Below are positions 48,901 through 55,757 of a stretch of DNA of 64,000 bases, in pieces. The notes below the pieces were generated by a model. It ran no database searches. It saw only the letters and a list, made by a program, of their open reading frames with translations, and was not told the origin of the DNA. A program made the position numbers and the translations under genes. The stretch covers positions 6,262,001 through 6,326,000 of the forward strand of contig NZ_WNWM01000002.1 of assembly GCF_009727155.1 (NCBI RefSeq). The letters run 5' to 3'. Position 1 is the stretch's first letter; the number at the start of each line of letters is the position of its first letter. The DNA comes from Pseudoduganella dura. Lineage in GTDB: Bacteria > Pseudomonadota > Gammaproteobacteria > Burkholderiales > Burkholderiaceae_D.

Positions 48901-50112
48901 GCGCAGCTGCGCCGCACGCTGGCGGCACGCTGGCCGGGCCATGCGGTGACGTTCATGCAGCTCACCGGCGGGCCCGTTCCGGCCGCGCCCGTGCCGGATG
49001 CGACGCCACTGGTGCGGCCGGTGACCGCCCGGGCGTTGCGCACGGCGCTGGCCGGGGTCGCCGCGGCCGCGCCGCGGGCACTGCCGGCCACGCTGCCGCC
49101 GGCGCCGCTGCCGGTCGCCGAATTGGCCGGGGTGCGCGTGCTGCTGGTCGAGGACAATGCGCTCAACCAGCTGGTGGCGCGGGGTATACTCGAGCCCATC
49201 GGCGCCATCGTGACGACGGTCAATGATGGGCAGCAGGCGGTGGACCTGATGACGGCGCAGCGCGGCGCCAACCGCTGCGACTTCGACATCGTGCTGATGG
49301 ATGTGCAGATGCCGGTGATGGACGGCTACACGGCCACGCGCATCCTGCGCACCCGGCTCGGCCTGCAACTGCCGATCCTGGCGATGAGCGCCGGCGTGAC
49401 CGCCGCCGAGCGGGACCAGTGCCTGGCCGCCGGCATGAACGACTTCATTCCGAAGCCGATCGACGTGGAGCAGATGATGGTGCGAATGCAGGACAGCCTG
49501 CGCGGGGCCCGGCCCGCCGCGCAACCCGAGCCGCCGCCTGCGCAGCGCTTCGACGTGGCCCGCCTGGCCGCGCTGTCGGCGCGCGATCCGGCCCAGCTGC
49601 AGGGGCTGGTCACCCTGGTCGCGCGCATGGCCAGCGAGGCGCCGGCCGAACTGGCGCGCGCGCACGATGCCTGGATGGGCGGCGACGCCGTTGCCGCCGC
49701 CCGCCTGCTGCACGCGCTGCGTGGCGCCGTGGGCAGCCTCGGCGCGCGTACCTTCGCCGGCGTGACCATCGAGCTGGAAGCGGCGCTGCGCGAAATGCGG
49801 CAAGACGACGCGGCCCGGCTGTTCGACACTGCCGAACGCGAACTGGACGCGACGACCGCCGCCGCGCGCGGCTGGCTGGCCGGCCAGGGGCGGCCGGCGG
49901 TGCCGGCGGCACGACCGGAAGACCTGCGCCGCTGGATCGGCCTGCTGCGCGAGCGCGACCTCGACGCGGCCACCGTCTATGAAACGTTGCGCGCATCGCT
50001 GGCCGCGCGGCTGGATGCGGCGCAGGGAGCGGCCGTCGCCGCCGCCATGGCAACGCTCGATTTCGACACCGTGCTGGCCATATTGCCTGATAACATCAAG
50101 GAAAACCAATGA
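45967..50112 (+). CDS. Large hybrid histidine kinase (Cache-HAMP-PAS-PAS-HisKA-HATPase-pseudoREC-REC-HPt)
   Basis: A 1381-residue membrane kinase. TM1 (about 27-48) and TM2 (about 309-328) flank a periplasmic double-Cache sensor (AWIGLADMDGKVVAATGG, ARPWFGGALSG). HAMP and coiled coil (330-410), then two PAS domains (about 412-540 and 545-665). HisKA carries His686 in VANVSHEIRTPMNAVLGL; HATPase follows (IGNALKF, GTGLGLTIARQL). A first receiver (from about 925) is degenerate: EPQ replaces the acidic pair and RP the usual KP. The second receiver is intact, with Asp1112 in VLMDVQMPVMDGY. An HPt domain ends the protein with His1249 in LLHALRGAVGS. It overlaps the ORF of the next gene. Confidence 0.93.
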   Translation: MSGLPGSVCPSILTRLFLRRRLGSWLSLWLALSVLLSTAVLVVVLGHLAAVELKGSVGAGLAARASYAAQQLDGTMYERYREVQLLASRGDFAAPGLPAAARRDIVEHLQGSYPLYAWIGLADMDGKVVAATGGLLEGADVAARPWFGGALSGRHVHDVHDAKLLARLLPREEGAVPRFVDVAFPVLGADGRARGVLAAHLNWRWAEQMRLQLDAAGASDAETLIVGRDGKVLAGPADLTGKMVPPAVLAMVRSVRHRYVEERWADGRDYLVGGATTQGHGGYPGLGWIVLTRQDTHTAYAQVRTLQVRALLLGLAVALAFSLVGWRVSRRITRPLQKAAALAAAIEAGAGHSIRVPRGSFEELAALTGAVNSSLSRLKDKERQLTEVNAELEERVAQRTRDVAQSLDTVRRNEARIRAILETAHDAFIGMSSAGCITDWNPRAEQLFGWSRDEAMGRLLHDMVVPERLRAAHRAGLERFLAGGEARVLGRRIELMALRRDGSEIPVEMTIGLIDVDGTRSFGAFLNDISERRRIERELADSETFLRAVTDNSTALIAYLDRDEVYRFANRRFETLLGADPARIIGKRLGDVVTPTMYDSFREHLDAVLAGQTVHFETEFDVPGWPRYFMADYIPSFGADGAVQGFHVLAMDITDRKMAELAQARNERLAQAASRAKSEFVANVSHEIRTPMNAVLGLTHLLENSGLAAQQQEYVGMIRSCGKTLVGIIDDVLDFSKIEAGRVDIAALPFELGEIVEAAATAMRASGKPLELVVDVEPGLPRAFIGDVTRLQQVLLNLIGNALKFTACGQVVFAIARVAKHGNTVTLRFTVRDTGIGINPEQQARLFTPFEQADAGISRRFGGTGLGLTIARQLTELMGGNIVMASVPGEGSEFSVTLPLTCAPLPAAGAAVEAGNGFAAAPLRLLIVEPQRASRASLAHAVETLGWTAGWADSAAQALAAADQPVDAVLVDGDAAAVAQLRRTLAARWPGHAVTFMQLTGGPVPAAPVPDATPLVRPVTARALRTALAGVAAAAPRALPATLPPAPLPVAELAGVRVLLVEDNALNQLVARGILEPIGAIVTTVNDGQQAVDLMTAQRGANRCDFDIVLMDVQMPVMDGYTATRILRTRLGLQLPILAMSAGVTAAERDQCLAAGMNDFIPKPIDVEQMMVRMQDSLRGARPAAQPEPPPAQRFDVARLAALSARDPAQLQGLVTLVARMASEAPAELARAHDAWMGGDAVAAARLLHALRGAVGSLGARTFAGVTIELEAALREMRQDDAARLFDTAERELDATTAAARGWLAGQGRPAVPAARPEDLRRWIGLLRERDLDAATVYETLRASLAARLDAAQGAAVAAAMATLDFDTVLAILPDNIKENQ

Positions 50113-50123
50113 CAGGAGTGCCA

Positions 50124-51059
50124 ATGAAAGCGGTCGCACCGGGAAACACGATCCTGATCATCGACGACAATACGGACACCATCCGCCTGCTGTCCACGAT
50201 GGTCCGCGACCAGGGCCGCGTGCTGTTCGCCACCAGCGGCGCCGCGGGGCTGGAACTGGCGCGCCTGCAGCGGCCGCAGCTGATCCTGCTGGACGTGGAA
50301 ATGCAGGGCATGGACGGTTTTGCCGTCAACGAGCGGATCCGCCAGGACCCGGCCCTGCGCAGCAGCGCGGTGATCTTCGTGACGGCGCAGTCGTCGCCGG
50401 AAGCGGAGATCTCCTGCCTCGACGCGGGCGCCGTCGACTTCATCCCGAAACCGCTGAACGCGGCCGTGGTGCAGGCCCGCGTGCGCACGCACCTGCGGCT
50501 GCAGTCGGCGTTGGCGGCGCTGGATGAACTGGCCAACCAGGATGGGCTGACCGGCCTCTACAACCGCCGCTACTTCGACCGGCAGCTCGCCGCCGAGTTC
50601 GCGCGCCACCGGCGCCACCAGCTGCCGCTGGGCCTGGCGCTGATCGATGTCGACGATTTCAAGCTGTTCAACGACCGCTACGGCCACCAGCGCGGCGACG
50701 CCTGCCTGGAGGAAGTGGCCGAATCGCTGCGCGACGGCGCGCGCCGGCCCGGCGAGCTCGCGGCCCGCTACGGCGGCGAGGAATTCGTGGTGCTGCTGCC
50801 GAACACCACGCCGGACGCGATGGTGCGCTACGGCGACTGGCTGTGCCGGCGCATCGCCGCGCTGGGCATCCCCCATCCGTCGGCCTCGGCGGCGCCGCAC
50901 GTCACCGCCAGCGTCGGCCTGTACGCATTGATCCCGTCGGACGGCGACACGGCGCCGGCGATGCTGCATGCGGCCGACATGGCACTGTACGCGGCCAAGC
51001 GGGCAGGGCGGAACCGCAGCGTGCTGGCGGGGGGCACCGTCGCCGATATGGTGGCGTGA
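50124..51059 (+). CDS. REC-GGDEF response-regulator diguanylate cyclase
   Basis: A 311-residue protein. The receiver (about 8-125) has ILIIDDNTDTIRLLSTMVRD, phospho-Asp in LILLDVEMQGMDGF and the switch Lys in FIPKPL. The GGDEF domain (about 135-305) has the active signature RYGGEEFVVLLP and DQDGLTGLYNRRYF-type start (NQDGLTGLYNRRYF). It should make cyclic-di-GMP when phosphorylated. I chose the ATG at 50124 because AGGAG lies 6 bp upstream; an in-frame ATG at 50109 overlaps the kinase stop. The upstream hybrid kinase with its HPt domain is the likely phosphate donor. Confidence 0.92.
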   Translation: MKAVAPGNTILIIDDNTDTIRLLSTMVRDQGRVLFATSGAAGLELARLQRPQLILLDVEMQGMDGFAVNERIRQDPALRSSAVIFVTAQSSPEAEISCLDAGAVDFIPKPLNAAVVQARVRTHLRLQSALAALDELANQDGLTGLYNRRYFDRQLAAEFARHRRHQLPLGLALIDVDDFKLFNDRYGHQRGDACLEEVAESLRDGARRPGELAARYGGEEFVVLLPNTTPDAMVRYGDWLCRRIAALGIPHPSASAAPHVTASVGLYALIPSDGDTAPAMLHAADMALYAAKRAGRNRSVLAGGTVADMVA

Positions 51060-51198
51060 AAATCCTCGGGCGGAATCAACCTGATTGCGGGAGTCTCATG
51101 TGCGGTCGATGACCGGCAAAGCAGCAATCTGATGGCGGAAGTACCCGGCTGTTGGCCGGGCTGCTATCCGGCGCATGATCCAATTCGTTGCAGAACGT

Positions 51199-51230
51199 GC
51201 CCGTTCAATCCGGAGCGGTCCGGAACGGGC
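51199..51230 (+). terminator. Hairpin after the REC-GGDEF gene
   Basis: GCCCGTTC and GAACGGGC form an 8-bp stem, with an inner CCGG/CCGG pairing. It is 140 bp past the stop and is followed by AATTTGCC. It may end the kinase/cyclase transcript or that of the minus-strand small gene. Confidence 0.35.
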
Positions 51231-51267
51231 AATTTGCCACCTTGTCCGCTCTGAAATCAGCGGCACG

Positions 51268-51528
51268 CTACCTTTCCAGGGCTGAAATCCGCATGGAGCT
51301 GGCGCGTATCTGCCCGATCATCGCTGCGATTCCGTTCTCGCAGGCCGTTTTATAATCTTCCATGTTTGCCCGGATCGTTTTCGCCGCGATCGACCCTCGC
51401 GCGCCGGTTCCTGACCTGAAGCAGACCTTCCGACTCGCTGCCAATAGCCGAGTATCGCGGATGCGTTCTGCATTAGTAAGTGTATCGAGAATTGCAATGC
51501 CTGATGCGGCTTTCGAACCTGTAGTCAT
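51268..51528 (-). CDS. Possible small protein of unknown function
   Basis: An 86-residue reading frame from an ATG at 51528 (two more ATGs within 20 bases upstream). It has a balanced composition with alternating helices (TLTNAERIRDTRLLAASRKV, TIRANMEDYKTACENGIAAM). No motif is recognised and no strong ribosome site is seen. It follows the small gene at 51573 by 44 bp on the same strand, so the two may form an operon. This is the start of a lower-GC patch. Kept at low confidence because length and composition are the only support. Confidence 0.35.
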   Translation of the reverse strand: MTTGSKAASGIAILDTLTNAERIRDTRLLAASRKVCFRSGTGARGSIAAKTIRANMEDYKTACENGIAAMIGQIRASSMRISALER

Positions 51529-51572
51529 ATGCATACGCTGGCAGGGCACGCCAGCTGCGCAGGTTCTTGACG

Positions 51573-51776
51573 TTACGCTCGTTCTTCCGCCGGCGGCAGC
51601 GGCACAGCCGGCGGTCGGCGCCGCACTTTCTCTTGTGCAACCAAGCGTTCAGCGGTGACCCGCGAGATTCCAACGTCGAGAAGGGCTTGCAGGCAGCGGG
51701 ACGGCTCGAAGCCCGGCTCGCCGTTGAGAACGGCGTCAATATAGAGTGCGGTAAGCTTGTCTCGACGTTTTTCCAT
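51573..51776 (-). CDS. Small unknown protein, distant relative of the GVPxExxLRVL family (D)
   Basis: A 67-residue protein with an ATG at 51776 and TGGAAC upstream. LTALYIDAVLNGEPGFEPSR, LQALLDVGISRVTAERLVAQ, then a basic Pro-rich tail. The stretch ALLDVGISRVTAERLV has the same spacing as AYLARHGVPPETILRVL and MQKAGVPREIALRVL, but identity is low. It stands at the border of the lower-GC patch. No function is known. Confidence 0.5.
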   Translation of the reverse strand: MEKRRDKLTALYIDAVLNGEPGFEPSRCLQALLDVGISRVTAERLVAQEKVRRRPPAVPLPPAEERA

Positions 51777-51959
51777 TGTTCCAGTATGGCATAGCTATGT
51801 CATGGATGGCTTGTCTTCGCCATGCTTGCGTGCAGTGTTCACGCAGAGATGGAGTCCGTCTGATTCGCTCCACGTTTTGCAGGAGCCGCTTGGTGCGACT
51901 CGGCCCGGGCCAGGCCCAAGATCAGGGATGGTTCCGTAGCAGACACTGGTGGCATGACA

Positions 51960-52091
51960 CTAACTTTCCATCGAAATATTTTCAACTTCGCCACTATCAT
52001 CGAAGCGAACGCTGATCACATAGTCTGTGACGTCATCTGGAAGACTAAAGTCAAAGACATCCAAACCATCATCGTCATCGTTACCTTCGAA
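51960..52091 (-). pseudogene. C-terminal fragment of an acidic protein, interrupted at an IS remnant
   Basis: Reading the minus strand down to a TAG at 51960-51962 gives about 43 natural-looking residues: FEGNDDDDGLDVFDFSLPDD, VTDYVISVRFDDSGEVENIS, MES. No start codon with a ribosome site exists in the frame. At about 52085-52095 the sequence passes into an IS110-type transposase remnant on the other strand. The acidic, beta-rich tail resembles small immunity-type proteins, but it is too short to assign. Most likely a gene cut off by the insertion. Confidence 0.5.
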
Positions 52092-52288
52092 CGTTGCTGA
52101 TCCACGGCGCCAGAGCCGTTATTTACGCCCTCAAGCGCAAGCCGCCTACTGCTGGATGGCTAACCAACTTATTAGCCCGTCGCGACAAGAACATCGTCGC
52201 TGTCGCTCTAGCGAACAAGAATGCACGAATTATATGGGCGCTTCTGGCCCACGACCGGGAGTTCCGATCTGACTACGCTCCCGCGTAA
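52088..52288 (+). pseudogene. IS110-family transposase C-terminal remnant
   Basis: The last 66 or so codons of an IS110-type transposase: RTLLIHGARAVIYALKRKPP, WLTNLLARRDKNIVAVALAN, KNARIIWALLAHDREFR, then a stop. The combination LLxHGARAV, then VALANKxARI(I/V)WALL is specific to the Transposase_20 C-terminal domain. The N-terminal RuvC-like DEDD half is missing, so the copy is inactive. About 230 bp of non-coding DNA after the stop (52289-52520) may be the remaining right end of the element. It interrupts the acidic protein on the minus strand. Confidence 0.75.
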
Positions 52289-52592
52289 TCAGATCGGCTA
52301 GCGATGAAGTAACAGAAACACCTAAGGTAGCAGACACCACCGATTGCTCAGGCAAACACAACGTGATGGCAAGGCAGGTAAGACCGTGGTCGGCAAAGCC
52401 CGTTTGGGGCGGAGCATGAAAAATGCGTGCTTCCGATTGGGGCACCGACTAGCAAATCCCATCAGGGACAACTTCAGCTTAGGCTGCATTAAAGTCCAGA
52501 TGTACGGGTGCAATCTTTACCTTCTACCAATCACAGAATGAATGCTTGGCAAACCTGGGGCGTCCATGTATGCCCCATAGCGGACCTACAGG
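52289..52592 (+). mobile_element. Probable non-coding right end of the IS110-type element plus spacer
   Basis: There is no credible gene. GATCAGATCGGCTAGC-like sequence follows the transposase stop; the region is lower in GC than the chromosome around it. In the IS1111 branch of the IS110 family a long non-coding end lies 3' of the transposase, which would fit, but no terminal sequence could be defined. The exact element boundary is unknown. Confidence 0.35.
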
Positions 52593-53078
52593 CTACGCAA
52601 ACAAAGCAGAGAATTCGGCTGCTCGATGTTCATCAATTCCGTTGGCTTGCTCGACGTAGAGCTGGTGTTGACTCGGCTGAAGGATAACATCTGGCCTGGT
52701 GGTCGGACCGGTTAGACGCATTTCTGCACGTAGACCGAGCGAGCCATCAGCCGTCGGGATTTCATTAGCGATTTGTGCTGCGAAGGGTTTCTGAAGTACT
52801 TGCTCGTCGGAGTCCCATAGATCATAGACTCGCGCAAACGTCGCCTGAGTTACTTCAACCCATAACCCAATGCAGTACGGGATATCACGAGACTCGACCG
52901 GCAGCGGCAGCAGTGCACGGATGAAAAAACGCATTCCATCGATGACACACAAATCATTATTTTCTTGAACTAGACGAGCCCGTTCCTCCGCAGAGAGCTT
53001 CGCCACATCATCAGGTCGGCGAAAAGTTAATTCCATTTCTTCTAACGGATGCTCTTCACCACATTTTGAACAAATCAA
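52593..53078 (-). CDS. DUF2199 domain protein
   Basis: A 161-residue protein. It starts ICSKCGEEHPLEEMELTFRR with the family's C-x-x-C and E/H pair, followed by PDDVAKLSAEERARLVQENN, CVIDGMRFFIRALLPLPV and LWVEVTQATFARVYDLWDSD, all standard DUF2199 landmarks. No ATG fits; a TTG at 53078 places the CxxC at residues 3-6 as in relatives. GC content is clearly lower than in flanking genes, and the higher-GC chromosome resumes only about 20 bp upstream of the start, so it seems imported and may have lost its own promoter. The function of the family is unknown. Confidence 0.8.
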   Translation of the reverse strand: MICSKCGEEHPLEEMELTFRRPDDVAKLSAEERARLVQENNDLCVIDGMRFFIRALLPLPVESRDIPYCIGLWVEVTQATFARVYDLWDSDEQVLQKPFAAQIANEIPTADGSLGLRAEMRLTGPTTRPDVILQPSQHQLYVEQANGIDEHRAAEFSALFA

Positions 53079-53204
53079 GGTAACGTCTCTGTTATAAGTT
53101 GATGAAGTAGCCCACGAAAGGCGGCTTTTGCCCCCCAAGCCTGTCACTCTGCCCTGAGGCGAACCCGACCCGCTCGAAAAACGGGCCGCAGGAGCTGCTC
53201 GCGA

Positions 53205-54575
53205 TCAGGCGGCAACCGCCGCCGCCTTCCGCCGCTTGCCCCAATACCCCACGCACAAGGCCAGCAGCCACAGCGGGATCATGTATACCGACACCCGCAG
53301 CGACGGCGTCAGGTACATCACGACCAGCACGCCGCCCAGGAACGCGAGGCAAATCCAGTTGGCCAGCGGCGCCAGCGGGCTGGGGAAGCTGGTGGCCAGG
53401 CCTTGCGCCGCCTTGGCGGCGCGGAAGCGCAGGTGGATCCAGCTGATCATGCCCCAGTTGATGATCAGCGCCGAGACGACGAGGCCCATCAGCAGCGCGA
53501 ACGCCTCGCCCGGCATGAAGTAGTTCACGCTCACGCACACGGCGGTGGCCACGGCCGACACGCCCAGCGCCGCCAGCGGCACGCCGCGGCGGTTCACCTT
53601 CAGCAGCGAACGCGGCGCGTTACCCTGCAGCGCCAGGCCATACAACATGCGGCTGTTGCAGTACACGCAGCTGTTGTAGACCGACAGCGCAGCCGTCAGC
53701 ACGACCAGGTTCAGGGCATGGGCCACGGCTTCGGCGTCGAGCGCGTGGAAGATCAGCACGAACGGCGAGCCGCCTTCCACCACCTTCTGCCACGGATACA
53801 GCGACAGCAGCACGCCCAGAGCGCCGATATAGAAGATCAGGATGCGGTAGATGGCCTGGTTGGTGGCCTTCGGGATCGTGCGTGCCGGGTCGTCGGCCTC
53901 GGCCGCGGTGATGCCCACCAGTTCCAGCCCGCCGAACGAGAACATGATGACGGCGATCGCCATCACCAGCCCGCCCACGCCGTTCGGGAAGAACCCGCCG
54001 TGCTGCCACAGGTTCGCCACGGTGGCTTCCGGTCCGGCGCCGCCGGAGGCGAGCAGCCACACGCCGAAGGCGATCATGCCCACGATCGCCAGCACCTTGA
54101 TGATGGCGAACCAGAATTCCATCTCGCCGAATGCCTTCACGTTGGTGAGGCTGATCGCGTTGATGATCACGAAGAACGCCAGCGCCGACACCCAGGTGGG
54201 AATCCAGGGCCACCAGTACTGCACGTAGATGCCGACCGCGGACAGCTCGGCCATGCTGACCAGCACGTACAGCACCCAGTAGTTCCAGCCCGACAGGAAG
54301 CCGGCCAGCGGCCCGCAGTACTTGTCGGCGAAGAAGCTGAACGAGCCGGCCACGGGTTCGTCGACGACCATTTCACCCAGCTGGCGCATGATCAGGAACG
54401 CGATCACGCCCGCCACCGCGTAGCCGAGCAATACCGAAGGGCCGGCCATGCGGATTGTTTGCGCGATGCCGAGGAACAGGCCGGTTCCGATCGCGCCGCC
54501 GAGTGCAATCAGCTGGATGTGCCGGCTTTTCAGCCCGCGCTTCAGGCCGCCCGCATTCTCTGTTTCTGCTGTCAT
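53205..54575 (-). CDS. Amino-acid permease (AroP/PheP/ProY-type APC transporter)
   Basis: A 456-residue transporter with 12 predicted helices. The start LKRGLKSRHIQLIALGGAIG, TGLFLGIAQTIRMAGPSVLL and the conserved GEMVVDEPVAGSFSFFADKY are those of the AAT subfamily (AroP, PheP, GabP, ProY). GLELVGITAAEADDPARTIP and YNSCVYCNSRMLYGLALQGN complete the pattern. It should import an amino acid with protons; which one cannot be decided. The ATG at 54575 is followed directly by the family start. A single gene with the hairpin at 54654-54711 upstream. Confidence 0.92.
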   Translation of the reverse strand: MTAETENAGGLKRGLKSRHIQLIALGGAIGTGLFLGIAQTIRMAGPSVLLGYAVAGVIAFLIMRQLGEMVVDEPVAGSFSFFADKYCGPLAGFLSGWNYWVLYVLVSMAELSAVGIYVQYWWPWIPTWVSALAFFVIINAISLTNVKAFGEMEFWFAIIKVLAIVGMIAFGVWLLASGGAGPEATVANLWQHGGFFPNGVGGLVMAIAVIMFSFGGLELVGITAAEADDPARTIPKATNQAIYRILIFYIGALGVLLSLYPWQKVVEGGSPFVLIFHALDAEAVAHALNLVVLTAALSVYNSCVYCNSRMLYGLALQGNAPRSLLKVNRRGVPLAALGVSAVATAVCVSVNYFMPGEAFALLMGLVVSALIINWGMISWIHLRFRAAKAAQGLATSFPSPLAPLANWICLAFLGGVLVVMYLTPSLRVSVYMIPLWLLALCVGYWGKRRKAAAVAA

Positions 54576-54653
54576 GGTCCCCGCCGGTCGTGTTCAAAGA
54601 GCATGATTCTATAGCATCAGGCAACGGCCGGGGGCGCAATGGATGCAGATTCG

Positions 54654-54711
54654 AAACACCGGGAAAGGGCGGCGGAGGCCGGCTGGTGGCGGCACCGCCG
54701 CCCGGGTGTTT
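54654..54711 (-). terminator. Large hairpin at the end of the map gene
   Basis: AAACACCGGG and CCCGGGTGTTT pair over about 10 bp around a loop that has its own GGCGGCACCGCCGCC stem. It overlaps the map stop codon, so it can end map transcription before the permease gene. Confidence 0.45.
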
Positions 54712-55477
54712 ACGCCATGGCGGGTTCCCCGGCGCGCAAGGTCAGCACCGAGACACCCGTGGCCGTCACGGCCACGGTATGCTCGAACTGTGCGGACAGC
54801 GAACCGTCCCGCGTCACGACGGTCCAGCCGTCGGCCTCGGTGCGCACGCTGCGGCCGCCGCGATTGAGCATGGGTTCGATCGTGAACACCATGCCTTCGC
54901 GGAGCAAGAGGCCGGTGCCCCGTTCGCCGAAGTGCCGCACCTGCGGTGCCTCGTGCATTTCCCGGCCGATGCCGTGGCCGCAATATTCGCGCACGACCGA
55001 GTAGCCGTTGCGCCTCGCATGGCGTTCGATCGCCCAGCCGATGTCGCCGAGCCGGGCCCCGGGGCGCACGGACCGGATACCTTTCCACATCGCCTCGTAG
55101 GCGGTCTGCACCAGGCGCCTGGCGGCGGCATCCACATTGCCGACCAGGTAGGTCTTGCTGGAATCAGCGATGTAGCCGTTCTTTTCCAGCGTGATGTCGA
55201 GGTTGACGATGTCGCCGTTGCGCAGCACCACCGATGGCGACGGCACGCCATGGCAGACCACCTCGTTGACCGACGGGTTCAGCACGAAACCGAAACCATA
55301 CTGGCCTTTGCTGGCCGGCCGGGCCTGCAGGTCGTGCACGATGAACCGCTCGACCAGCGCATCGACCTGCAGCGTCGACATGCCGGCAAGGAGAACGCGG
55401 TCCAGCATTGCGAACACGGAGGCCAGCAGCCGGCCGGATTCGGCCATCAGGGCCAGTTCATGGGGTTGCTTCGTCAT
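54710..55477 (-). CDS. map: Type I methionine aminopeptidase
   Basis: A 255-residue enzyme that removes N-terminal Met from nascent proteins. The five metal ligands are visible: Asp in VNLDITLEKNGY, Asp in IADSSKTYLVG, His in CGHGIGREMHEAPQV, Glu in VFTIEPMLNRGG and Glu in LSAQFEHTVAVT. The substrate-pocket His of VCHGVPS is also present. The length is that of the bacterial housekeeping form, without an extension. The ATG at 55477 overlaps the end of a 35-residue ORF by 4 bp. Sitting away from rpsB and tsf and having its own controlled promoter, it may be a second, non-essential copy. Confidence 0.95.
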   Translation of the reverse strand: MTKQPHELALMAESGRLLASVFAMLDRVLLAGMSTLQVDALVERFIVHDLQARPASKGQYGFGFVLNPSVNEVVCHGVPSPSVVLRNGDIVNLDITLEKNGYIADSSKTYLVGNVDAAARRLVQTAYEAMWKGIRSVRPGARLGDIGWAIERHARRNGYSVVREYCGHGIGREMHEAPQVRHFGERGTGLLLREGMVFTIEPMLNRGGRSVRTEADGWTVVTRDGSLSAQFEHTVAVTATGVSVLTLRAGEPAMA

Positions 55478-55581
55478 GCCCGTCCCCTGTGCAGCGCTGG
55501 CGCTGCCGGGCCGGCGAAATGATGGATGCGTGCGGTGTCACCGATGCGGCACGAACCGCATTCCACGGCGATGATGGTCAT
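55474..55581 (-). CDS. 35-residue ORF translationally coupled to map
   Basis: A very short ORF. The ATG at 55581 has AAAGGA 6 bp upstream, the best ribosome site in this area, and its TGA overlaps the map ATG (ATGA). The peptide begins MTIIAVECGSCRIGDTARIH and ends Pro/Ala/Arg-rich. It contains CGSC, a possible metal-binding pair. The map gene itself has a poor ribosome site, so reading this ORF probably sets map translation. It may be a leader peptide or a real small protein; no relatives are recognised. Confidence 0.55.
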   Translation of the reverse strand: MTIIAVECGSCRIGDTARIHHFAGPAAPALHRGRA

Positions 55582-55604
55582 GACTGTTCCTTTATATGCG
55601 ATAT

Positions 55605-55642
55605 ATATGAAGTATATACGAAACGTATAATCGCAGGCAACT
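55605..55642 (-). promoter_or_regulatory. Promoter with central palindrome before the map operon
   Basis: On the minus strand TTGCCT and TATACT are spaced by about 18 bp. Between and overlapping them lies the perfect inverted repeat TATACG-AAA-CGTATA (55615-55629). Further TATATA runs follow at 55591-55600. An operator in the core promoter suggests repression by a dimeric regulator. Confidence 0.5.
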
Positions 55643-55757
55643 CGCCGGGCAGTGCGCCGTGCGTCGGCCTGCGCGGGCCGGCAGGTGCGTTGGCGATCGA
55701 AGGAAGACCGGAAGGGCGGCCGCGGGCAGAATTCGCGCCGGGCCGTCGGGTACCGGG

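Noticed and set aside
45790..50139. A 1449-codon open frame opposite the large hybrid kinase
   Set aside because: It has the same antisense bias; the plus strand holds a complete, motif-rich kinase.
51757..52272. Several short plus-strand frames in the low-GC patch
   Set aside because: They overlap each other in different frames and contain the antisense of the acidic protein tail; none has a start with a ribosome site.
52344..52541. A 65-codon plus-strand frame after the transposase remnant
   Set aside because: It has no ribosome site and no homologous pattern; it lies in the probable non-coding end of the IS element.
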